Source of the DNA: Malachius bipustulatus
Lineage: Eukaryota > Arthropoda > Insecta > Coleoptera > Melyridae
DNA length: 64,000 nucleotides
Assembly: GCA_910589415.1 (NCBI GenBank)
Contig: OU342632.1
Span: 51,883,341 to 51,947,340 of the forward strand
Reading direction: 5' to 3'
Made by a program: the position numbers and the translations under genes. Each line of letters opens with the position of its first letter. Positions within the stretch are counted from its first letter, which is position 1. The notes below the pieces were generated by a model. The model saw nothing but the letters and a program-made list of their open reading frames with translations. It made no database searches and was not told the DNA's origin. This document shows positions 34,549 to 44,832 of the stretch, one piece after another.

Positions 34549-34971
34549 TCATCTTGTCGATTTTTCTTTTTCATCATGCCCCGTGGTCGATGTCCGCATC
34601 TGTTCAGGCTGATGCTCGGGACGGCGTTCCGGGACAATGTTCGAGGATATTTTCCTGGAACATCTTGTCGCCTTCGTCGCTGATGAGCTGCGGCCTCCCG
34701 GGACTGTTCTGTCTCTGTATAGAGGCTTGACGTGCCTGGAGCCTTTTCCCAGTGTTGTCCCTGCGTCTAAGCAGGCTGGTGCCTTGTGTGTCCCTACTTG
34801 GGGCACGATGGGTCTGTTGTCGTCGGGGCCCGCTTCTGTTGATGCTAGTAGTGGTTCTGTAGCGCCTGGACATCCAAGCAGGCCTTCAGCCTGTCGCGTG
34901 ACGTCCTCAAATCGACCTCGAAGCTCACCCATTGGAGTATATTGCCGACCAACCAAACAAGACCACGCCAT
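34549..34971 (-). CDS. unidentified frame next to the LTR-like unit
   Basis: A 140-codon minus-strand frame beginning MAWSCLVGRQYTPMGELRGR. It is rich in Arg, Pro, Gly and Thr, has no membrane segment and shows no motif I recognise. Its position upstream of the LTR-like unit on the same strand suggests the 3' coding end of that element, for example the variable tail of pol. The GC-rich composition differs from the neighbouring AT-rich host DNA. Overlapping frames on the other strand are about as long, so it may be chance. Confidence 0.3.
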   Translation of the reverse strand: MAWSCLVGRQYTPMGELRGRFEDVTRQAEGLLGCPGATEPLLASTEAGPDDNRPIVPQVGTHKAPACLDAGTTLGKGSRHVKPLYRDRTVPGGRSSSATKATRCSRKISSNIVPERRPEHQPEQMRTSTTGHDEKEKSTR

Positions 34972-35049
34972 ACGACAGGGTTGCGGAGTATTACAATTTG
35001 AACTACTAAACGGGAACTAAAAGTTGACCCAGAGAGTACGTAAGGTGTA

Positions 35050-35718
35050 AGATAAAATGAAGCGCCACTTCAGGAGATGCACTCTGAAGGGGGTAAGAGA
35101 AGCATGGAAGGCTGAGAAGAAATTGAACATGGGGAAGAGGGTGAAAATAATCATAAGACAAAAAGGATGGATGAGAAAAAAAAGTGAGGACGATTATAGG
35201 TAGGATGAACAGGCGACTCCGTTCTCAAACACCATGGGGGTGAGACAAATGCTAAACACGATTGCGTATTTCGTCAGGAAGACGGGGGTGAAGGCGAAGG
35301 TCTACCTACCCCAAAGGACGCTGGCGAATATCACACCGTCAGGCAAAAAACGCAACAAAACATGGAAGAACTGAAGAGGATCTACGGGGCCAACTTTGAC
35401 CACGCAGTCAAAAAAATTGGGGGGGGGGGAGGAGGCAGACGATACACGTAAGAAACTTAGATCTTTTAGATTTAGAGACAATAGGAAAAGGAATATATGA
35501 GGCTATTGAGGCGATCGCTAACATAACAAGACATAAAGCAGACCTCTCTAGCCACAATAAAACGACGGGGATATCCCAAATAGCTGCAACTCAGGTACCA
35601 AAAACAATGACCGCGGAGCTGGTGTGCAAAGAGAAAGTTAGGATCTGACTAACAAAATGCAGGGTTAATGAGAGGAGGAACGCTCCCTACTTCTACAGAT
35701 GCTAAAGGGAGTTAGGAG
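35050..35718 (+). pseudogene. LINE ORF1 (R1-like, zinc-knuckle type), 5' part
   Basis: Broken plus-strand frames carry IGKGIYEAIEAIANITRHKA and AELVCKEKVRI, then KCRVNERRNAPYFYRC. This is the helix plus first cysteine knuckle seen in ORF1 proteins of R1-like LINEs. The next knuckle is resumed after the LTR element at 40606. At least five stops or shifts lie between 35180 and 35640, and there is a run of nine or more G at 35420-35430. Element X inserted after the first knuckle with duplication of AGGAG. The 5' limit is uncertain. Confidence 0.5.
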
Positions 35719-36035
35719 TGTTGTGTATTTGGGAGCAGTGTAGTTGTAGGTACTATTGTAATAATATTGAATTATACACAAATTAACTTTATTCGATCCT
35801 TAGCACTAATATATACAGTTGTATGTAAAACGATTATAAGAAAGCTTGAAGTAATATTTATCGTTGGTGAATGTACTGTAGCTCAGACCAATGTGTAATG
35901 TAATCTGTATGCTGGTCTGTATGCTAATTGCTAATGCTGCAGTGGCTGCAGTGTATACAGGACTCCGGCCGAGAAGCCGGTAGTTTACAGTGTTGCCACT
36001 ATGTAATATATTTCCCTAATATGGAAGACATAACA
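35719..36035 (-). repeat. element X 3' LTR
   Basis: 317 bp, TG...CA on the plus strand. Near-identical to 40284-40600; differences seen are C/T in GTAG(C/T)TCAGACC and C/A in GACTC(C/A)GGCC. Confidence 0.93.
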
Positions 36036-36184
36036 TCTCTCCCTTTCCTATTTTAACTTAAAACTACTAATAAGCTAAACAAAGTAATTAAGATATGTAA
36101 CTATCTAAATGAGAATATGTTTGTAATTATTATACTTATACATAAACATGGTTACCTTAAGTAAGACAACATATTAAACAATAA

Positions 36185-36848
36185 TTATAGGTTCAATCTA
36201 ACAACTGGCTTCCTTATTCTAGTTGTTCTTAAAATATTAGGTGGTGTAACATTTATATTATTATCATTTACCTGAATGTCAGTCATTGCCTCTGTTGAAG
36301 TATCCGGTATAATATTATTTGATGTAGAATCTCTAGGAGTGTATTTCCCTATCAAACGTGTTTGATTAACGTGTCTGCGCCACGTCATTCCATTGTCTAG
36401 TTTAATTAAATAGTGTAATCTACCTAATTTTTTTTGAACAATTCCAAATTTCCATTTTTCATGATGAATGTAATCCCTAACTGATACTCTCTCTCCCACT
36501 TTAAAATTTCTAATAATTTTCTCAGGTGATTTAGTACCGTTCGTATTCTCATTGGAATTTGGTTTAATCAAATCTAATCGTGTACGTATTTCACGACCTA
36601 GCATAAGCTTGGCTGGACTACTTCCCGTAGATGTATGTGGCGTTCTTCTGTATTGTAATAAAAATTGTTGTAAGATATCCGAAATTTGAGTATTATTATT
36701 ATTATTTGCTGTAACGAAGCGAATTTTTCAGTGTTTGTATATGCCTTTCAGCTAACCCGTTCGTAGCAGGATGATAAGGTGCGCTGCATTTGTGCATTAT
36801 TCCATTGTTTTTTAGAAACTGTTGGAATTGATACGATTTGAATTGCGC
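36185..36848 (-). pseudogene. element X integrase C-terminal part
   Basis: After the stop the integrase sequence goes on (NGIMHKCSAPYHPATNG, where the AERH block carries the third catalytic acid). A frame shift occurs between 36720 and 36620. The last 139 codons (36604-36185) hold VGERVSVRDYIHHEKWKFG and YLIKLDNGMTWRRHVNQTR, the C-terminal DNA-binding module typical of the K02A2.6/Mag type. It ends 150 bp before the 3' LTR. Confidence 0.82.
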
Positions 36849-38880
36849 TCATCCATTATCACTAATCAATAAATTAGGTAAACCGAAGGAACTAAAAATT
36901 TGTCTACATAATTGAATTGTTGTATGAGTTGTAATGTTCTTTACAGCGTGTATTTCCGGCCATTTAGAGTATGCATCGACTAGGACAAAAAAATAATAGC
37001 CCATGAATGGTCCTGCATAGTCGATATGCATTCTCTGAAACGGTCTTGTAGCTGGTTCCCATGAATGGGTCTCAACGGGTGGTGGGTTATTCCTAAATTT
37101 GTTACACTCGAAGCAATTTCTGCCTGCTTCTTCAATTTCTTGGGATATACCTGGCCACCAACAAAAGCTTCTCGCTAAAGCTTTCATCTTTACGACTCCC
37201 ATGTGTCCAGAATGTAATTCTTGTAAAATTTCTTTACGGAGTGAAGTCGGAATAACTGTACATTGTTTACGGATGACGCAATCGTCTTTTAAAGTAAATT
37301 CATTTTGGTTAATATTAAATCTAACCTTAGGTTTTAACAAAAAGCCGCGTTCTAATCCTAATATTAATTTGGACAATTCGGGATCGTTTTTTGTTTCCCT
37401 CTGTAATTTATCAATTGTAATTGGTAATGTTTCTAATTGATTTAGATAAAATATGTCACATTCATCGTATTCATTTGCAAGTAATTTTTCGGATGTATCT
37501 GGTAAACGAGATAGAAAGTCTGCGTTACCATGTAATTTCGTATTCCGATATTTTATGTCAAACTGAAACATTTGTAAATATATTGCGTAATGTTGCATTC
37601 TCGTAGCACATAGCACTGGCAATTGTTTATTTGGATTGAAAATTTGCGTCAATGCTTTGCAGTCTGTATAAAGAATGAATCTTTTCCCGAATAAAAATTG
37701 ATAAAATTTCTTAATTCCGAAAATTATGCTGTAAGCTTCTTTGTCTACTTGGGGATAACGTTTTTGCGTTTCCGAAAGTGTTTTTGATGCAAATTGAATC
37801 GGGCGCTCTGATCCATCTGGGTATAAATGCGATAAGACTGCTCCCACGCAATGAGAACTGCTATCTGTTGCTAAAACTAGCGGTAGTTTCGGATCAAAAT
37901 GAGCAAGTATCCTATCGGATTGTATTTCTTTCTTAATGTAATCAAAAGAATATTGGCACTCCCTGCTCCAAAAGAAAGGTGTATCTTGCCTCAATAATTG
38001 ATTTAATGGACGTAATATTTCGCTTAAATTTGGAAAGAAACGAGCGTAATAATTTATTAAGCCAATGTATGCTTTAATCTCGTGTTTGTTTTCAGGAATC
38101 TTAGCATTTTGTATTGCACTAATCTTAGATTTAGTTTTGTGTATACCGTTTTTATCAATAATAAAACCACAGTACTCGATTTGATCCCTCATAAATTCAC
38201 ATTTACTACGGTTTACTTTAATATTATGGTCGGCAAATTTTTGTAATACCAATTTCAGTCGCTCCAAATGTGTATTATCATCTGGCGCTGTAATTTCTAT
38301 ATCGTCTAAGAATACTGAAATTCCTGGAATGTGCTTTAAAATATTTTCAATTTCACGCTGCCATATGGCTGGTGCGGACGCTAAACCGTACATAAGTCTA
38401 GAACTTTGAAAAAGTCCCACATGAGTATTCAAGGTCAAATATTTGCGATCCTCAGGGCGAACTTCTAGTTGTAGGTAGGCTTGACTCAGATCAATTTTAC
38501 TAAACTTGTCGCCGCCAGATAAAGATGCAAACAAACTATCTAAAGTAGGTAAGGGATGCTCGTCTATTATTAGATTTGGGTTTAACGTTACCTTGAAATC
38601 ACCGCATATCCGGACCCGACCGTTTGCTTTCAACACTGGTACAATAGGCGTATCAAATTGAGAATGTTCGACTCTTGTAAGTATACCTTCCCTGACTAAA
38701 AGGTTTATTTCATCCTCAACTTTCGATTTTATTGCAAAAGGAATTTGCCTGGCTTTAAGAAATACCGGTTGTACGTTTTCTTTCAACTTTAGCGCGGTCT
38801 GTATACCTGAAATTTTACCGATACTTTCCTCGAAAACTGTATTGTATTGTGAGAGTAGCGTGTCTAAATCTGTTCCTTCC
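36849..38880 (-). pseudogene. element X reverse transcriptase, RNase H and integrase core
   Basis: The RT begins soon after the frame shift near 38880 and has PIVPVLKANGRVRICGDFK, FSKIDLSQAYLQL and YGLASAPAIWQ. The active-site box reads SVFLDDIEI, with F in place of the usual Y. RNase H follows (LVLATDSSSHCVGAVLSHL, DKEAYSIIFGI, FILYTDCKALTQIF). The integrase has an HHCC finger (HSGHMGVVKM, CWWPG, CFECNKF) and the first catalytic Asp in MHIDYAGPF. The frame ends at a TGA (36851-36849) directly after the second catalytic Asp in LLISDNG, so the third catalytic residue is cut off. The remainder lies at 36185-36848 in further frames. Confidence 0.9.
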
Positions 38881-40158
38881 TAGAGAACGATTCTCTTGTA
38901 ATTGATGAATATTTCCTAAGTCAATATTTAATTGCCGTATCCACTCTCTACCTAATAATGGACTCTTATCTATATTCGTAATGTACAAATTTAGTGGAAT
39001 TTCTTTTCCTTTGTATTTCACCTTTACTTCAGCAAAACCAATGACATCGATTCGTTTCTTACAGAATGTAGTTAGAATAATTGAACTCTTATGTATTGGA
39101 AGTTCATTGAAAATCATTTTGAAAGTATTATTATTAATTACACTAACTGATGCACCTGTATCTACTTCAAATAAAATGTTATTACTATTCACTTGTAAAT
39201 TTAACGTATATTGTTCCCTGAACTTTTCTTGTTCACTTTCGATCTGACAAATTTCATTTAGCGAGTTTACATTTTTTGTCTGATCTGACTTCTTTAGCTT
39301 GAAACAAACGTTTCTTGTATGACCTTTAGTTTTACAAAAAGAACAATAATTATTACGTATATTGCATTTATCTGCTAAATGATCATATGAGCCACATCTG
39401 TAACACTTAGATTTCTTCGTATTATTATTTCTTGTAGGAAATTTTCGCTCATGTGAAGTGAATGAAGTTTTAGGTGTACTTACATTTTCGTTCTTGGAGT
39501 AGTTTGATTTTGTATTATACGCCTTCACTTTGTGCACTCTCCCTTCGCTGCTATGTAGTTTCGCTGCATTTCTCGTGGATAGCTCGATGTTGGTTGCTAC
39601 TTCGACTGCTTTTTCTAGAGTTAGGTCCTTGTACTCCAACAATCTGCTTTGGATGATTTCGGATCTTAATCCGAAGACGAATTGATTCCGTAGCGCTTTC
39701 TTCAAATGATCGCCAAATTTGCAATGTATTGCCAATCGCTGAAGTCCGGTGAGAAAGTCTTCTATAGTTTCTCCTTCCTGTTGTTTCCGTTGATTAAAAC
39801 GGAAATTTTCGGCGATTTCCGATGGCTCGGGATTGTAATATTGTTTCATTTGCTGTGTAAGCTCTGCGTATGTTTTCCCTGATGGATCTTCCGGTGCCAT
39901 TTTGTCACACAAAAGATCGTAAGCTTCTGCCCCCATGTAATGTAGTAGGTAGTCAGTGCGGTTTTCTTCTGATACATGGAAAACCCTAAAAGCTGATTCC
40001 AACCTTTTCAATCATCTTTCAAATGTTGTCGTATTTTGATTGAAATTTTCAATTGTGAATGTAGTGTGTACTGTATGCTGTACTGTAGTAACTTCTTGGT
40101 CCGATGATGTATCCGTACTTTTGGTTGGTGTTCCCGTAACTTTGTTGCTTTTACCCAT
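38815..40158 (-). pseudogene. element X gag and protease
   Basis: A frame opens at the ATG at 40158 and is stopped by TGA at 40014-40012. From 40011 it runs open for 398 codons. It contains the gag helical core (YLLHYMGAEAYDLL, RKQQEGETIEDFLTGLQRLA), then two zinc knuckles (CYRCGSYDHLADKC and CSFCKTKGHTRNVC), then an aspartic protease with the catalytic triplet in FEVDTGASVSVIN and the closing PLLGREWI. A frame shift near 38880 separates the protease from the reverse transcriptase. The product would form the particle core and process the polyprotein, but the stop prevents full-length gag here. A TTG or a downstream ATG could initiate the lower part. Confidence 0.88.
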
Positions 40159-40265
40159 TTCGGAAGTGTGTAATAAATTTCACTCACGGAAAACTAATAG
40201 ATAATTTTCACTTGTGTTAGGAACTCACTGTAGGTACTTACTCACTTTTGTAATAAGGTTCTTCT

Positions 40266-40283
40266 TTATCCTCGTCGCCAAAC
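40266..40283 (-). other. element X putative primer-binding site
   Basis: GTTTGGCGACGAGGATAA follows the 5' LTR directly in minus orientation. Its place is right for the tRNA primer site, but I did not match the tRNA. Confidence 0.55.
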
Positions 40284-40600
40284 TGTTGTGTATTTGGGAG
40301 CAGTGTAGTTGTAGGTACTATTGTAATAATATTGAATTATACACAAATTAACTTTATTCGATCCTTAGCACTAATATATACAGTTGTATGTAAAACGATT
40401 ATAAGAAAGCTTGAAGTAATATTTATCGTTGGTGAATGTACTGTAGTTCAGACCAATGTGTAATGTAATCTGTATGCTGGTCTGTATGCTAATTGCTAAT
40501 GCTGCAGTGGCTGCAGTGTATACAGGACTCAGGCCGAGAAGCCGGTAGTTTACAGTGTTGCCACTATGTAATATATTTCCCTAATATGGAAGACATAACA
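40284..40600 (-). repeat. element X 5' LTR
   Basis: 317 bp, matching the LTR at 35719. In the element's orientation it ends ...CACAACA and is followed by the leader beginning GTTTGGCGACGAGG. Confidence 0.93.
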
Positions 40601-40605
40601 AGGAG

Positions 40606-40760
40606 CACATTGCAAGGAACTGTAAGGGGTAAGACAAGACTAACTGTTGCAGATGGTGCGGGAAAACAGGGAATGAAAGGAAAACCCTTACATCTGAGAG
40701 GGCACGCGATGGGAGGCGATGGGAGGTTCTTGGATACAAATCCATGAGTCACCATCCAGA
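40606..40760 (+). pseudogene. LINE ORF1, knuckle region after element X
   Basis: Direct continuation of 35050-35718 beyond the insertion. HIARNC-like text is degraded, but NCCRWCGKTGNERKT (about 40640-40685) shows a C-x2-C knuckle start. Frame breaks throughout. No endonuclease domain was recognised further right. Confidence 0.45.
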
Positions 40761-41422
40761 TATAGGGTTGGGGAAAAAGTAGCCTAGAGAGTTAAACGTC
40801 TGCATTAAAATAGTCAACCATAAGACCATGGCGGAGGTCATGAAGAGGACTGAGAGAATAATATGACCGAAACGCCTGGACAAATCACCGACGTAACTTG
40901 AAAGGCGCAACTGATTGGCACTAAAAAGAGGCGTTTAAAATACGATGCTGGAGAAGGCGGCCAGGACTCAATGCACGATGATGAGAGAGCACTCAAGGCA
41001 AAAAGACTTATAATCGTTGAGGAAGGGGGGGGGGTTTAAAAGCAGGAAGATTCTTGTGAACGTTGTTATATCCCTTGCTCTTTAGGCGGTCCCTTGCACA
41101 TACACAAAAATACATTCGTTAATCACAGATTGATAATCTTTGACAAAAACAATTATCTGAAGGTGTAACAGAAGCGGCTATAATTTTTCACAGGATTTCT
41201 TGCATCTTTTACGTAGGTTAAATACAAGCTGTCCCACGACATGACTACCATAGCCTGGGACTGTGTAGAGCTGGGGTGATTTATCCTAACTAAACTAGAA
41301 GCATTTGAAATTTTGAATCATGCAGGTATTAGGTTCAGCTGTTGGTTTTGTTATTATTAAAAAAAAACAGGTGGCTGTGAATCACCATTAGTATTTATTG
41401 TGGCAGAAAACGTCAATTAATA
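40761..41422. other. spacer between elements X and Y
   Basis: Contains a run of G at 41024-41034. It may include more of the old LINE, but no protein motif is clear. Confidence 0.4.
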
Positions 41423-41713
41423 GTATTATAACGAACACCGCTCTGGAAAAATTCTAGTAATTGCTTCTTTAACCTTTAACATTCTAGTCCACGATTTGCT
41501 TGTTTGTTTACATTCTCTTTTTTTATACTGAGTTAGTCAATGACATGTTCGCGACAGTTCCAGTCACATGTCATGTGACACATCGACAGACAGACGTTAG
41601 TTCTATGGATTTCTGGAGTGGGCACGCCGAACAATCTGACATTTCCAGAATCCACGAATCGACGGGTGCAACGTTCGAGAAAGTACCTACTGTTTCGCTG
41701 CCCGTCCGGGGAG

Positions 41714-41724
41714 CTATATAAGAG
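41714..41724 (+). promoter_or_regulatory. TATA box of element Y LTR
   Basis: CTATATAAGAG in the LTR. Transcription would begin roughly 25-35 bp downstream, near the AAACAGTTTAG stretch. The same box occurs in the 3' LTR at 49547-49557. Confidence 0.7.
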
Positions 41725-41949
41725 TGGCCTCGCGGTTGCGTAAAACAGTTTAGTTTGGACATAGAGTGAAGTGAAGACAGAGAGCAGAGCAGTAACTAGT
41801 GGAAGCTGAACAGAGCAGTAGTGAAGTGAAGTGTGAAGTAAGGGAGCCAGTAGTGACAGTATAGCGAATTATAAAGAGAACAGCTGTGTTTAGTGTGTTT
41901 GATTATTTAGAATAATTATTAGAGGTTATAAGTACTTGTGGTGTTAAAC

Positions 41950-41955
41950 AATAAA
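41950..41955 (+). terminator. polyadenylation signal in element Y LTR
   Basis: AATAAA about 55 bp before the LTR end. Repeated in the 3' LTR at 49783-49788, where it would act. Confidence 0.6.
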
Positions 41956-42011
41956 GTAATTTGTAAGACTTTTAAGTGGTGGATTTATTTATTATTGAGA
42001 AATCCGTAACA

Positions 42012-42034
42012 ACTGGTGTCAGAAGCGGGATACG
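42012..42034 (+). other. element Y primer-binding site region
   Basis: ACTGGTGTCAGAAGCGGGAT follows the LTR, the expected place for tRNA priming. The primer tRNA was not identified. Confidence 0.5.
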
Positions 42035-42061
42035 GATTCCAGCAAGAAGATTAATTAGTTA

Positions 42062-42535
42062 ATGGGTAGATTAAGAAGTGGAAAGGAAATAGGAAGCGAC
42101 AAAATGTCTGAGAAAATGTTGGAGGATATGATGTTACTGCTCAAAAACGGCCAGGAGGAGCAGAAAAATATCATGAAGAAGCTTGAAGAAAGTGAAGAGA
42201 AGCTGCTGCAACAACAAAAAGATAGCGAAGAAAAACTGATGCAACAGCAGAAGGATAGTGAGGAGCAGCTGCTAAAAGTTATTCTGAAGCAAAGAGACGA
42301 TTACGTGTGTGGACTAAACAAAGTGAAACAAGACATTGATGGTGTTCGCAACGAAGTCGGTGGTGTTCGTGATGAAGTAAAACTGGTGGAACATAAAACA
42401 AAACTCCTTGTAGAGGAGATGAAGAATGACTTCGAGACAAAACTCAAAACTCTGGAAAGTTCTGAGGTGAAGCATTCTCCGTGTGCCGCACCGTCTAGCA
42501 GTTTTGGTGCGAAAGTGAAACCACCAGCGTACGAC
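42062..42535 (+). pseudogene. element Y gag, N-terminal part
   Basis: Starts MGRLRSGKEIGSDK at the first ATG after the leader. The following ~100 residues are a strongly charged coiled coil with repeats (KLLQQQKDSEEKLMQQQKDS), then VKQDIDGVRNEVGGVRDE heptads. The frame reaches VKPPAYD, where the DNA transposon interrupts it; beyond that point the open frame runs on into transposon sequence. The gag resumes at 44833. The coiled coil probably mediates particle assembly. Confidence 0.85.
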
Positions 42536-44832
42536 CCCAAGAAACATTTTGAGTTTTATAATTGTAACCAAATGGTTTCGGGTACAAGACTATATGCCTT
42601 TAAGTTTTATTACCTAGTATACCTGCGACTTACCTATGACTCTTATAAACCCCTTAAAGAGCTTAAATGGAGAATCTTATAACGGTCACCGTTACTTGTT
42701 TTTGGTAATATTATATAACCTTAAGTTTTATAACACAGGTTACAGAGACACAACTGTTACCAGTATAAAACTTGTTATAAACTTTGAAAGGTATTAGGGA
42801 ATTCAAAATTACTTTACTGTTACCCTTATAAACATTATTTATAAAGGCTACCGAAATGTTTCGGTTTCAACTATATGTGCGTGTCCTTTTCTTGCTTTCA
42901 TGAACAGATGACAAATGAATATATTTTTATTCTTTCCAAGCCAAGTGTAGGTATACAGTGTTCCTGTTGTGTACCTAGCATCGAAGATGATGTATTATGA
43001 TTTTAATAAGGAGGAAGAAGGTAACGTCCATATTATAATTATTGGTAAGTGCTCATATGTAGGAATAATTGTGTTTTCTTAGTTAATAAGACCAAAATGT
43101 TTGTTGCAACCTCAGATTTTATGTGAAAGTAGGAGTTTTACTTTGAAAAACACGAAGGGCCACAAAAATATTCAGTAATTAGTTTTTTCATTATTCATTT
43201 TTTTCATCAAAATAAATAATTTTAATTTTTGAACAAAAACTTTCAAATGTAAATACCTACACTAATAAATATAGGTACGGTTATTGCTAAAGTTACATTT
43301 GAATTTTGTTTAATTCATTTAATTGTGCTTTCAAACATACAAAATCGTTTCAACAAATTGATACCAATGGCGGCATTTGTGACTTCTAAGAAATAGACAT
43401 GTAATTACCATAATATTTATAACCTGACCACTATAAGCATACAAGTGATATTATATAACTTCGAACACTTTTTTATCAATTTTAGTACGCTTATTAATAT
43501 TCGAGTGATGCTATAAATATAAAAGTAATTTTGGAAACCCTTATGCATTCAATGGTAATATTATAAAACATACATCAATTGTGGTGTTGTTATAAACCTT
43601 GAAGTCTCCTTATAAACACTGAAGTAATGTACAAACCTTTTATAGCACTTACTAAACAAGAAGAATCAACCTAATCTGTTTTTACTTTTCAGTTCTCAGT
43701 GGTTATACGTGTGCTAAGAGTGCAGCAGATATAAGAAATTAGTTCAAACAATTGAACCAGGGCACAAAACACCCATGTTATCTATAGTGCCTGAGGCCTG
43801 GGAGTGTGACAATATACTGTCATGGCCAACTACGAAAAAACTTGCAGTTTTAGAAAAACTGTTGAAAGATATGGGTCTTCAAAACCATCAAATATCGGGT
43901 GGACAAGACAAAACTGTCTCAAGAAAAGAGAAAATTTTTATACATATGAAGCAGCAGAAATAGAATTGCAGGCCATGCTAAAAAATAATGATACCGACTT
44001 CGACACTGACCTAGATGGTGAGATGAAACAAAAGAGAAGAAAACAAAGTGCGAGGGTGGAAGCATCATTATTTAATTTATTCGTTGACCTGGCCAAATAG
44101 CTAGTAAAAGCTAAAGGCCATAAACCCTGAAGAAGAAGAAAAATTTATTCGTTCTAAGAACTGCGACATTTTCGTTAATAGGCTCTATAATTTTCTTAAG
44201 ATTTTTAGAAACTTTTCGATGAAAAGAACTAGAATATTTATGTTTTTGCCAATTGTTTATTATTGTTGACATTTTTCTTGTATATTAACTTCAATTTACA
44301 AAACACATACTAGTTTTGTTGGTTAGAATAGTGTCTTATAAAATAAACAATAAAACCTAAGTTATATTAAAGTAATTTCTAAGAATATTTTATTTATAAC
44401 AGATTATCTCGTTACTTAAAGTGATTTATAAAAAAATCATTGGTTCTATAAGAAGTTTATAATTTGCTCTAACTCATCAAGTTATATAAAAGTACCAAAT
44501 GACACTGAATATGAGATTAAGTTTTCTAGTGGTAATCACTAAGGACCTTTATATAACTCAATGACTTTAAGGTATATAGCTTGGTAACGGAAACATTTAT
44601 AAAACTTTGCTATATAACTACTGGTAATTGAAAACCTTAGGATTTATAAGCAAGTACGAGGAAACTTTACGTTACCTTCTTATAAATATCTGGGTAACCG
44701 TTACTGGGTGTCATCTTATAAAGATGTTATAAAACTATTCTGCTCAAAATTATTTTAATAAAACCAATGTTACCTTTATATACCCTTTATAAAAATTATA
44801 GGCTTCCGGGGTTACTTAAAATGTTTCTTGGG
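42536..44832. mobile_element. DNA transposon with TTATAA-rich interior, inserted in gag Y
   Basis: Inverted ends CCCAAGAAACATTTT (left, 42536) and AAAATGTTTCTTGGG (right, ending 44832) differ at one of the first 18 bases. The flanks share AC (or GAC, if one end base is counted as duplicated), consistent with a 2-3-bp target duplication, and the gag frame closes cleanly across it. Most of the ~1.1-kb left and ~700-bp right portions are strewn with variants of CTTATAAA and GGTAAC, more than 25 in all. The middle carries a small gene-like region. The ends and duplication do not match a superfamily I can name. Confidence 0.85.
43690..44100 (+). CDS. unidentified protein of the DNA transposon
   Basis: The frame at 43822-44100 (92 codons) overlaps a frame at 43775-43963 with a switch near 43880. 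Reading across gives LSIVPEAWECDNILSWPTTK and EIELQAMLKNNDTDFDTDLD, ending in a basic run (KQKRRKQSARVEASL). The VP-x-x-W-x-C-x-x-x-x-x-x-WP pattern recalls the small N-terminal domain of proteins that also carry DUF4806, known from arthropods; this is only a resemblance. The upstream text TTTTCAG|TTCTCAGTGG at 43690 could be a splice acceptor, so this may be one exon. No DDE motif was seen, so the element may be non-autonomous. Confidence 0.4.

Larger units (their letters stand above)
35719..40600 (-). mobile_element. complete Ty3/gypsy element X (Mag-like)
   Basis: 4,882 bp bounded by two 317-bp LTRs and by AGGAG on both sides (35714-35718, 40601-40605). In minus orientation the order is LTR, leader, gag with zinc knuckles, protease, RT, RNase H, integrase, LTR. 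That order and the K02A2.6-type pol sequence point to the Mag branch of Ty3/gypsy. The LTRs differ at only about two positions by eye, so insertion is recent. The coding region nevertheless has two in-frame TGA codons and two or more frame breaks. Confidence 0.93.
41427..42011 (+). repeat. element Y 5' LTR
   Basis: 585 bp from TATAACGAACACCG to AATCCGTAACA. Contains a TATA box, GAAGTGAAG direct repeats after the likely start site and an AATAAA. It matches 49260-49844 with no difference that I could find. Confidence 0.93.

Noticed and set aside
34637..35020. 127-codon plus-strand frame
   Set aside because: Overlaps a minus-strand frame of similar length in a GC-rich block; no motif on this strand.
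41500..41762. Short open frames on both strands in the element Y LTR, repeated at 49333-49595
   Set aside because: They are identical because the LTRs are identical; LTR sequence is regulatory and not expected to code.
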